DNA from: Methylocystis sp. | GTDB lineage: Bacteria; Pseudomonadota; Alphaproteobacteria; Rhizobiales; Beijerinckiaceae | DNA length: 64,000 nucleotides | Assembly: GCA_022843405.1 (NCBI GenBank) | Contig: JALHNQ010000008.1 | Location: 10,587 to 74,586, forward strand | Direction of reading: 5' to 3' | Part shown: positions 18,793-25,752 of the stretch, one piece after another | Position numbering within the stretch: the stretch's first letter is position 1 | How the letters are laid out: the number at the start of each line of letters is the position of its first letter | Made by a program: the position numbers and the translations under genes | Notes under the pieces: model-generated | The model's database searches: none | What the model was told of the DNA's origin: nothing | The model's input: the letters and a program-made list of their open reading frames with translations, nothing else

Positions 18793-21222
18793 TTAGAAGC
18801 TGACGGTCGCCGACAGTAGGACGGTGCGCGGCGCATCGAGCGTGGCGAAGCCGTCGTTGAAGGCGCCGGACCAATAGCTGTGATTGAACAGATTGTTCAC
18901 ATTCGCCCGCAGCGTCATGTCCGTGCCGTAGATCTTCGTGGTGTAGCGCGCGCCCATGTCGAAACGCGCCCATTCAGGGATGCGATACCAGTTCAGCGAG
19001 TCGACATAGAGCGCGCTCGTATAGATGACGCGGCCTTCCACGGTCACCCCCACAAGGTAGGGAAGATCCCACTCGCCATAGAGGTTCGCCTGCCATCTCG
19101 GAATGCCGAAGGCGTTCTTTCCGGTCGTTCGACCGTCAGCGCTCTCAGTGATGACGCCGATCATGTAGGAGACGCCGCCGAGCACGCGGAATCCTTCGAT
19201 AGGCTCGCCAAAGACGTTCCACTCTATGCCCTGGTTGCGCTGCCGGACAGGCCTGTAGTTTATTCGGCCTGCCGTGGTCACGGTCGCGAGAGTCGGTTGC
19301 GTGATCTCATAGAAGCTCAGCGTATTCGCGAGAATGCCCAAATCGAGCTTCGCGCCCGTCTCGATCTGCTTGGAGACGAAAGGCGGAAACGACTCGTTGA
19401 AATTGGTCGCCTGCGGGTTGGTGACGCGCAAGCCCTGCGTGAGCCCTTCGATATAGTTGGCGTAAAGCGACAGGCGTTTGTCGAACGGCTTGACGATCAG
19501 GGCGAAGGCCGGCGAGAGACGATGGCTGTCATAGGCGTTCGTCTCGATGCCCGTGTTGGCCTGGTACGTCTTGGTCATTACCCGCTGGCTGCGCAGGCCG
19601 CCGATGAGCTGGACGCGTTCGTCGAAGGCCGAGACGGTGTCAGCGAAGGCGAGGCTCGCCAGATAGGTTTCTGAGGTCTTTCTCGGATCGGTCGCGAAAT
19701 AAGGTTGGCCGAAACGGAACGCCGTGTTGGGAATGACCGGCGGCGGCGGCGCCAGAGGCGGCACGACGGGCACATAAATATTGGAGCTGTAAGGCGAGAC
19801 AAATCCGAATTCGGAACTTTGGCTTAATTTCAACGCCGAGGCGCTCAGCACGTATTGATGGCGCAGCGGTCCCGTGTCCAATTGACCGCGAATGCCGCCC
19901 TGCGTCGACAGCGAATTGGTATAGCCGCGCAGATTGACGATTCGGGCTCCGGAGTAATTGCCGAGCAGGTTTACGCCAGTCGCCTGGGTGCCATTGGTGA
20001 AGCCGAAGTTTCGGCTGTCCAAGAAGCCGATGCCAGCGAAGACGGTGACATTCTCGGCGACGTCCAACTCGGCGCGGGCTTCGATGGCCTTGTTCTCGAA
20101 CCGGGCGTTCGAACCGATAAACAGATTCTTGGTTGCGCTTGGCGCCGCCGCCGCTCCAATTCCAGCAAAGCTCGCGAAGAATGCGCTGCCGTTCTTGAAG
20201 ATTTCTTGGCTGTGATAGGCGTCGATCGACAGCCTTATGCGCTCTTCACGGAAGTCGAGCGCCAACGCGTTCAGGCCGCGCACTTTCCACTGTTCGTCGA
20301 GCGCGGTCCCGCCGCTGCGGTAAACGCCATTGTAACGAATGCCGAACTGATTATGGTCGCCGCCGCGTCGCCCAACGTCGATATGGGTGCCGAATTGAGA
20401 GCTCGACGTGTAGTCGGTGCTGACGCTGGTGATCGGCGTATCGCCGGCATGTTTGGTGACGAGATTGATCGAACCGCCGACCGCGCCGAATGGTGCCATT
20501 CCGTTGAGCAGCGCGCCCGGGCCCTTGAGCACTTCGACCCGCTCGAGGAACTCTGTCGGCACATGGCCGTCGGGCGCGAGACCGTACATGCCGTTGAGCG
20601 CGAGCTCGCTGCCAAGCACCGGAAATCCGCGAATTCTGAAATTCTCGCGGATATGCCCGGCCGACGTGCTCATGCGAACCGACGGGTCGTTCTCCAAGAC
20701 CTGCTGCAGCGTGCGCGCCTGCTGGTTCTCGATCAACGCCGACGTGTAGCTCGTCATATTGAACGGCGTATCCATGAAGTCGCGATTGCCGAGCATGCCC
20801 AGTCGCGCGCCGCGCGCAATCTCGCCGCCGGCATAGGCCGACGGGAGATTGCCGATCTCTCCCGTTGGCGGAGACGGCGCGACAGTCGGCCCGGAGGACG
20901 CCGTCGGACCGGCCTGCTGGGCGGCGGACGTCGCGGGATGCGGCGCCGAAGCCGCATGCGGTCTCGGACCGCTCGGGTGAACGCTGCTGGCGCGCGCGCT
21001 CGACACGACCGGACGCGGCGTTTGCTGCCGCACTTTTGTTTGTGGTTTTTCCCGAGGCGCATCGACGGTCACTGGCGGGAGCGTTTGTGAAGCGCTCTGC
21101 GCCGCGGCCGACGCGATTTCGAGACCGACCATGATCGGCGCGCCGAGACCGCAAACAAGCAGGGATGTTTTCCCGATAGGCCGGACGGCGAGGCAGGAAA
21201 ATCTGGAATGCTTCTTAGTCAT
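18793..21222 (-). CDS. TonB-dependent ferric siderophore receptor
   Basis: An 809-aa outer-membrane receptor and the first gene of the siderophore operon. It has a long N-terminal signal region ending near AASAAAQS, a TonB-box-like segment LPPVTVDAP, then about 80 residues rich in Pro, Ala and Ser before the plug. Plug motifs include RTLQQVLENDPSVRMS, IRGFPV, RVEVLKGPGALLNG and GGSINLVTKHAG. The C-terminus ends in the aromatic TVLLSATVSF expected of a beta barrel, preceded by VNNLFNHSYWSG. The start at ATG 21222 has AAAGG seven bases upstream. The plug and barrel resemble the FhuA/FpvA class of siderophore receptors. Its substrate is presumably the ferric form of the siderophore made by the same operon. 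Confidence 0.93.
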   Translation of the reverse strand: MTKKHSRFSCLAVRPIGKTSLLVCGLGAPIMVGLEIASAAAQSASQTLPPVTVDAPREKPQTKVRQQTPRPVVSSARASSVHPSGPRPHAASAPHPATSAAQQAGPTASSGPTVAPSPPTGEIGNLPSAYAGGEIARGARLGMLGNRDFMDTPFNMTSYTSALIENQQARTLQQVLENDPSVRMSTSAGHIRENFRIRGFPVLGSELALNGMYGLAPDGHVPTEFLERVEVLKGPGALLNGMAPFGAVGGSINLVTKHAGDTPITSVSTDYTSSSQFGTHIDVGRRGGDHNQFGIRYNGVYRSGGTALDEQWKVRGLNALALDFREERIRLSIDAYHSQEIFKNGSAFFASFAGIGAAAAPSATKNLFIGSNARFENKAIEARAELDVAENVTVFAGIGFLDSRNFGFTNGTQATGVNLLGNYSGARIVNLRGYTNSLSTQGGIRGQLDTGPLRHQYVLSASALKLSQSSEFGFVSPYSSNIYVPVVPPLAPPPPVIPNTAFRFGQPYFATDPRKTSETYLASLAFADTVSAFDERVQLIGGLRSQRVMTKTYQANTGIETNAYDSHRLSPAFALIVKPFDKRLSLYANYIEGLTQGLRVTNPQATNFNESFPPFVSKQIETGAKLDLGILANTLSFYEITQPTLATVTTAGRINYRPVRQRNQGIEWNVFGEPIEGFRVLGGVSYMIGVITESADGRTTGKNAFGIPRWQANLYGEWDLPYLVGVTVEGRVIYTSALYVDSLNWYRIPEWARFDMGARYTTKIYGTDMTLRANVNNLFNHSYWSGAFNDGFATLDAPRTVLLSATVSF

Positions 21223-21260
21223 TCTTCCGCCTTTACTATTGTGCAGCGCGAATGCCCTTC

Positions 21261-21290
21261 GAAATAGCTCACCTGTTCTTTTCTCGTCAA
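21261..21290 (-). promoter_or_regulatory. Candidate promoter of siderophore operon
   Basis: On the minus strand TTGACG (21290-21285) is followed after 17-18 bases by CTATTT/TATTTC (21267-21261), a possible -35/-10 pair about 35 bases before the receptor start. The -10 match is weak, so this is a suggestion only. The surrounding sequence is clearly AT-richer than the genes. Confidence 0.35.
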
Positions 21291-21292
21291 TC

Positions 21293-21337
21293 ACTCAAAT
21301 GAGTTATCAGAAATATTTCAAGTACTATGTGGTACTT
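21293..21337. promoter_or_regulatory. Two inverted repeats at the siderophore promoter
   Basis: ACTCA-AA-TGAGT (21293-21304) lies immediately upstream of the proposed -35 box. AAGTAC-TATGTG-GTACTT (21320-21337) lies 15 bases further out. Both are perfect dyads in an AT-rich stretch and are the kind of site a dimeric iron regulator (Fur, Irr, RirA) or a local activator would use. Neither matches a consensus I can name exactly. Confidence 0.4.
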
Positions 21338-21351
21338 TTGTCATCTATTAC

Positions 21352-21370
21352 TTGTATTTATTCTCATTCC
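21352..21370 (-). promoter_or_regulatory. Possible Fur-like iron box
   Basis: The minus strand reads GGAATGAGAATAAATACAA. Its AATGAGAAT core differs from the Fur-box half AATGATAAT at one base, and about two thirds of the 17-19 bp site agrees. It lies 130-150 bases before the receptor start, rather far for direct repression from the proposed promoter. Confidence 0.3.
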
Positions 21371-21660
21371 AAAGAAGCGATGGGCATTATTGACTAAAGC
21401 GTAAACAAAACGGCGCGCACATAGTCGCCGGGGAGCTTGCGAAGCATACAAAAAGCCCGATCGCCGAGTGTCGTGTTGTCATAGTTGACAAAGCGCGTTC
21501 AATAACCCGCGTCGGGGACGAGAGGCGCGACGCACAATCTGCCTGAACGGCGTCCGCATTCGGCGCCGGCTTCGACGGTCATAAAGTGAGCGGCGCGAAC
21601 GCGCGGGTTCTCTTTAGCTTTGAATTTCAGGCGCGATGCTCAAAGCGCCGGCCCCCATCC
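21371..21660. other. Non-coding stretch between siderophore and hyp operons
   Basis: No gene is visible between the end of hypB and the siderophore control region. The only structure noticed is TTGTCA-TAGT-TGACAA at 21476-21491, a six-base inverted repeat. I see no clear terminator for the hyp operon: a run of five T on the minus strand near 21450 lacks a convincing stem. Confidence 0.5.
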
Positions 21661-22623
21661 TCAGATGACGCTCAACCGCTCGGCGACAGTTCGCTGTGCG
21701 AATAGCCATTGGTAAAAGGCCGACATGCCGGCGCCGGTACGCGCGGAGACCTCTATAATCTCGGCGTCTGGATTGACGCGGTGAATATTCTCTCGCGCCT
21801 GCTCCATCGAGAAATCGAGATGCGGCAGAAGGTCGATCTTATTGAAGATGACGAGCTTGGCGGCGCTGAACATATGCGGATATTTGAGCGGCTTATCCTC
21901 GCCTTCGGTCGTCGAAAAGATCACCGCCTTGGCGTGCTCGCCAAGATCGAACAGGGCCGGACACACAAGATTGCCGACATTTTCGATGAACAAGAGGGAA
22001 CCTACGCTCGGCTTGAGTTCGGAAAGCGCTCGCGCGATCATTTCCGCATCGAGATGGCATCCGGTTCCGGTATTGACTTGCACGACCGGCGCGCCTGCGG
22101 CGCGAATACGCTCGCCGTCATTCGACGTCGCCTGATCGCCCTCGATGACAAACAGCGGCAGCTCGCCCGATAGGTCCGCTATGGCGCGTTCGAGCAGCGC
22201 CGTCTTTCCGGCCCCGGGAGAGCTGACGAGATTGAGCGCCACGATTTCGCGACCCGCGAGCCAGGCGCGACATTTGGCGGCGATCGCGTCGTTCTTGGCG
22301 AGAATGCGCGCTTCGACGTCGACCCGGCGGTAGGGATGCTCATGAGCATGATTGTGAAGTTGCTCTTGAGCATGATCATGATGACTGCCGTCGTGAGGAT
22401 GCGCGTGACTGTGGTCATGCTTTTGCGCATGATCGCGCCTGTGCGCGTGATGTTGCTCATCATGGACGTGATAATGTCCATCATGGAAATGACCGACGCC
22501 ATCACCCTCACGAACGCCATGCGAATGGTCGGCCCCATGCGTCGCCGGGATCTCGGCGCTAACGCCTGTCTGCAAATTCGTCAGTGTGGTCCCCTGCCCT
22601 TGGCAGCCGCAGCTCGTGCACAT
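21661..22623 (-). CDS. hypB: Hydrogenase nickel GTPase HypB
   Basis: A 320-aa GTPase that delivers nickel to the [NiFe]-hydrogenase precursor together with HypA. It starts with the high-affinity metal motif CTSCGCQG and then has a linker with 24 histidines between about residues 29 and 97, the nickel-storage type of HypB. The G domain shows the P-loop SSPGAGKT, EGDQAT, ENVGNLVCPA and NKIDLL. The start codon overlaps the hypA stop (TAATG). It is the last gene of the hyp operon in transcription order. Confidence 0.96.
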   Translation of the reverse strand: MCTSCGCQGQGTTLTNLQTGVSAEIPATHGADHSHGVREGDGVGHFHDGHYHVHDEQHHAHRRDHAQKHDHSHAHPHDGSHHDHAQEQLHNHAHEHPYRRVDVEARILAKNDAIAAKCRAWLAGREIVALNLVSSPGAGKTALLERAIADLSGELPLFVIEGDQATSNDGERIRAAGAPVVQVNTGTGCHLDAEMIARALSELKPSVGSLLFIENVGNLVCPALFDLGEHAKAVIFSTTEGEDKPLKYPHMFSAAKLVIFNKIDLLPHLDFSMEQARENIHRVNPDAEIIEVSARTGAGMSAFYQWLFAQRTVAERLSVI

Positions 22624-22961
22624 TATGCGGGCTCCTCAATTTCGATGCTCTTGACGTTCAACTCTTCGCCGCGCAGGCGCTTGAATTGAAGAGAGCCGCA
22701 AGGACATGCCGAGAGCATGTCGGGCGTTGGAAATTCGGCGCCGCAGTCGTCGCAGCGCGCTTCGGCGTCGACTTCGCGGATGTCCAGGGCCGCGCCTTCG
22801 ACCGGCGTGCCTCGAGCGACTTCAGGAAAGCAGAAGGCGATGGCCGCCGGCTCGACGCCCGACAATTTTCCGATCTCGATCGTCACGCGCCGGACGACGC
22901 CGCCCTCGGCGGCCTGCGACGCCAATTCGACGATGCTGCAAACGATCGAAAGTTCGTGCAC
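22623..22961 (-). CDS. hypA: Hydrogenase nickel chaperone HypA
   Basis: A 112-aa zinc protein that binds nickel through its N-terminus and works with HypB. It begins VHELSIVCSIVELA from a GTG codon with AAAGGAG five bases upstream; a much longer open frame upstream lies over hypE and is not real. The zinc site is CDDC plus a second pair written ACPCGS. The usual second pair is CxxC, so here one residue seems to be missing between the two cysteines. Confidence 0.93.
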   Translation of the reverse strand: MHELSIVCSIVELASQAAEGGVVRRVTIEIGKLSGVEPAAIAFCFPEVARGTPVEGAALDIREVDAEARCDDCGAEFPTPDMLSACPCGSLQFKRLRGEELNVKSIEIEEPA

Positions 22962-22971
22962 GTCGGCTCCT

Positions 22972-24039
22972 TTAGCAGATGCGCGGCAATTGCTCGCCCA
23001 CCAGCATGTCGACGATGCGCCGGCCGCCAAAAATCGTGCGCATGGCGACGCGACCCGGTTCGCCGGCCGTGACATGACCGATGAGGGCGGCCTGTCGTCC
23101 GAGCGGATGCGCCCGCATTGCGTCGACCGCCGCCGCGGCCTCGTCGGGCGGCGCAATCGCGACGATCTTGCCTTCGTTGGCGAGGTAGAGCGGATCGAGT
23201 CCGAGAATTTCGCAAAAGCCACGCACTTCGTCTCGAAGCGGCGTCGCCGCCTCGTCGATTTCGATGGCGATCTGTGACGCTTCGGCGATTTCATTGAGCA
23301 CGGTCGCAATTCCGCCCCGAGTCGCATCGCGCATGAAACGCGTGTTCGGCGCCGCCTCGAGCAAGCGTGCAATGAGACCTTGCAGCGGCGCGCAGTCGCT
23401 TTCGATCGGCGCGCGCAACGCCATATCACCGCGCGCCCCGAGAATTGCGGCGCCGTGATCGCCGAGAAGTCCGTTGACGAGCACCGCGTCGCCCGGTCTC
23501 GCCCGATGCGCGCCAAGCTCGACGCCCGCCGCGACGACGCCAACGCCGGTCGTGGTGATGAACATCTGGTCGCAGGCGCCCTTGTTGACGACCTTGGTGT
23601 CGCCGGTGACGATCGTTACCCCGGCCTCCTGCGCCGTCACCGCCATCGACTGGGCGATCCGCCGCAGAAAATCCATCGGGACGCCCTCTTCGATGATGAC
23701 GGCGCAAGAAAGATAGAGAGGAACCGCGCCGCCAACGGCGAGATCGTTCACCGTGCCGCAGACCGCGAGCTTGCCAATGTCGCCGCCGGGGAAGATCAGC
23801 GGATCGACGACGAAAGAATCGGTGGTGAAGGCCAGCCGGTCGCCATATTGCGCTAGGCTCGAGAGATCGATCCGCGCCTGATCGTCGAGCGGGGCCAGCA
23901 GCGGATTGTCAAAGGCCCCGACAAACAGGTCGTCGATCAGATCCTTCATCGCCTTGCCGCCGCCGCCATGGGCGAGCGTGACGGTTGGCGCATGCACCTT
24001 GCCGCGCGAACGCCGGGATGGAAAGGAGATCATGTTCAT
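22972..24039 (-). CDS. hypE: Hydrogenase cyanide-ligand synthase HypE
   Basis: A 355-aa AIR-synthase-like protein that dehydrates the carbamoyl group received from HypF on its C-terminal cysteine to a thiocyanate, the source of the CN ligands. The essential C-terminal motif is intact (PRIC at the very end). The N-terminal glycine-rich HGGGGKAMKDLI and the ATP-binding GDTKVVNKG block are present. Its start overlaps hypD by four bases (ATGA). Confidence 0.96.
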   Translation of the reverse strand: MNMISFPSRRSRGKVHAPTVTLAHGGGGKAMKDLIDDLFVGAFDNPLLAPLDDQARIDLSSLAQYGDRLAFTTDSFVVDPLIFPGGDIGKLAVCGTVNDLAVGGAVPLYLSCAVIIEEGVPMDFLRRIAQSMAVTAQEAGVTIVTGDTKVVNKGACDQMFITTTGVGVVAAGVELGAHRARPGDAVLVNGLLGDHGAAILGARGDMALRAPIESDCAPLQGLIARLLEAAPNTRFMRDATRGGIATVLNEIAEASQIAIEIDEAATPLRDEVRGFCEILGLDPLYLANEGKIVAIAPPDEAAAAVDAMRAHPLGRQAALIGHVTAGEPGRVAMRTIFGGRRIVDMLVGEQLPRIC

Positions 24040-25181
24040 GCGACGCTCGCCTCCGCTTCGTCGCGCCCGCGCTTCACGCCGCCATATTGATAATAGGCGG
24101 CGCAGGCGCCCTCGGACGACACCATCAGCGCGCCGAGCGGCGTTTCAGGCGTGCAGGCGCGACCGAAAACCTTGCACTGCCACGGCTTGATAACGCCCTT
24201 GAGAACTTCGCCGCACTGGCAGGACTTGGGATCTGCGATCCTTGCATTGGGCACCGCGAATTTGCGCTCTGCGTCAAAGCGCCCGTAAGCGTCGCGTATC
24301 TTCACGCCCGAGTGATCGATCGAGCCGAGCCCCCGCCATTCGAAGAACTCGCGAAGTTCGTACACCCGCGCGACCGCCTGCAGCGCGATGGAATTGCCCT
24401 CTCGCGCGGCGACGCGCGTATATTGATTTTCTATCTCGCAGCGGCCTTCGTCGATTTGTTTCAGCAGCATCCAGATCGACTGCAGAATGTCGAGCGGCTC
24501 AAAACCCGCGATTACCATCGGCCTTTTATAGTAACGCGCGATAAATTCGTAGGGCGCGTCGCCGATCACCATAGAGACATGCCCCGGCCCGAGGAATCCG
24601 TCGAGGCGCAGATCGGGACTGTCGAGGATCGCCTTGATCGTCGGAACAATGGTGATGTGATTGCAGAAGATCGAGAAGTTCTCGATCCCTTCGCGTTCCG
24701 CCTGCAGCACGGTCAACGCTGTCGAGGGCATGGTCGTCTCGAAGCCGATGCCGAAAAAGACCACCTCGCGTTCAGGATTGCGGCGCGCGAGCGCCAGCGC
24801 GTCCATCGGCGAATAGACCATGCGAACGTCGCAGCCGTCAGCTTTCGCCTGCAACAGGCTCTTGCGTGAGCCCGGCACGCGCATGGCGTCGCCGAAGGTG
24901 GCGAAGATGACCTCTGGACGCTCGGCGATGGCGACGCCATCGTCGACGCGTCCCATCGGCAGCACGCAAACCGGACAGCCAGGTCCATGCACCAGTTCGA
25001 TCGATTTCGGCAGCATGCCTTCGACGCCGTAGCGGAAAATCGAATGCGTATGCCCGCCGCAGACTTCCATGATCTGCAGCGGCCGTGTCTCGTCGCGCTT
25101 CATCCGAGCGAGCAACTGCTCGATCGCCTTGATCAGAACGTCGGCCTTCGCCCGATCGCGAAACTCGTCGACATATCTCAT
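24036..25181 (-). CDS. hypD: Hydrogenase Fe(CN)2CO assembly protein HypD
   Basis: A 381-aa iron-sulfur protein on which, with HypC, the Fe(CN)2CO group is built. Signature motifs are MEVCGGHTHSIFRYG, GPGCPVCVLP, FGIGFETTMP, GFLGPGHVS and a C-terminal cysteine cluster (KSCQCGEVLKG, PWQCKVFG, TPLGALMVSSEGACAAY). The start MRYVDEF at 25181 overlaps the preceding small gene as ATGA; open sequence further upstream is not used. Confidence 0.96.
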   Translation of the reverse strand: MRYVDEFRDRAKADVLIKAIEQLLARMKRDETRPLQIMEVCGGHTHSIFRYGVEGMLPKSIELVHGPGCPVCVLPMGRVDDGVAIAERPEVIFATFGDAMRVPGSRKSLLQAKADGCDVRMVYSPMDALALARRNPEREVVFFGIGFETTMPSTALTVLQAEREGIENFSIFCNHITIVPTIKAILDSPDLRLDGFLGPGHVSMVIGDAPYEFIARYYKRPMVIAGFEPLDILQSIWMLLKQIDEGRCEIENQYTRVAAREGNSIALQAVARVYELREFFEWRGLGSIDHSGVKIRDAYGRFDAERKFAVPNARIADPKSCQCGEVLKGVIKPWQCKVFGRACTPETPLGALMVSSEGACAAYYQYGGVKRGRDEAEASVA

Positions 25182-25450
25182 GCCGCGACGTCCTTGCTTA
25201 TGGCGGAGCCCCGATTGTCGGCGAGCAGCGTGTGAACAAGGTCCCAAAGAATGTGATAGGCGGCGGCATGCGCCTTCGCCGCATCGATCAGCACGCCCGC
25301 CTGCTGCGCGAAGAAGCGTGCGTTCGCCTCGCGCGACTCACGCGCCTTCGCTTCGATCGAATGAAGCAGGCCTGCGTCGCGCGCGGCAGGATCCTGCTCC
25401 TTGTCATGAAGGAAGGGGTATAGACCTTCCAATGCGCTATTGCCGGTCAT
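25178..25450 (-). CDS. Short hyp-operon protein, possible SIS-protein remnant
   Basis: A 90-aa protein between hypC and hypD, overlapping both neighbours by ATGA, so it is very probably translated. Its first 65 residues (LYPFLHDKEQDP and SIEAKARESREANARFF) resemble the N-terminal helical part of SIS-domain phosphoheptose-isomerase-like proteins found in other hyp operons. The end (AYHILWDLVHTLL) resembles their C-terminal helix. The central sugar-phosphate-binding core of roughly 100 residues would then be missing. This comparison is from memory, and the protein could instead be a distinct small accessory factor. Confidence 0.75.
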   Translation of the reverse strand: MTGNSALEGLYPFLHDKEQDPAARDAGLLHSIEAKARESREANARFFAQQAGVLIDAAKAHAAAYHILWDLVHTLLADNRGSAISKDVAA

Positions 25451-25752
25451 AATCCCTGTTCCTCCGCCGCGACGACGTCGGTCGGCCTTTGCATATTCTC
25501 AAGTTCGGCTTGAAGATCGCCGAGTTCTCGAAGCAGCCTCAAGGTTTCGGCGGCCTCCACCTCGTTGATCCGGCTCATTGCAAAGCCGACATGGACGAGA
25601 ACCCAATCGCCGACGCATGACTCGACCGGGTGCGCTTCATCGACGACGCAGCTAATGTTGATCTGACGGCGCACCCCGCTCACGTCGACGGTCGCGACGA
25701 GATCATCGGCATTGTCTATGCTGACAATGCAGCCGGGAATGCCGAGACACAT
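25447..25752 (-). CDS. hypC: Hydrogenase assembly chaperone HypC
   Basis: A 101-aa chaperone that binds HypD and carries the iron group to the hydrogenase large subunit. The essential N-terminus MCLGIPG is present, followed by the small beta barrel with SCVGDWVLVHVGFAMSRINE. It overlaps the end of hypF by 37 bases and the next gene by four. Confidence 0.95.
   Translation of the reverse strand: MCLGIPGCIVSIDNADDLVATVDVSGVRRQINISCVVDEAHPVESCVGDWVLVHVGFAMSRINEVEAAETLRLLRELGDLQAELENMQRPTDVVAAEEQGL

Noticed and set aside
22623..23543. A 306-codon frame that would extend HypA far upstream
   Set aside because: The extra N-terminal part overlies hypE in another frame. The GTG at 22961 has a strong ribosome-binding site and gives a normal 112-aa HypA.
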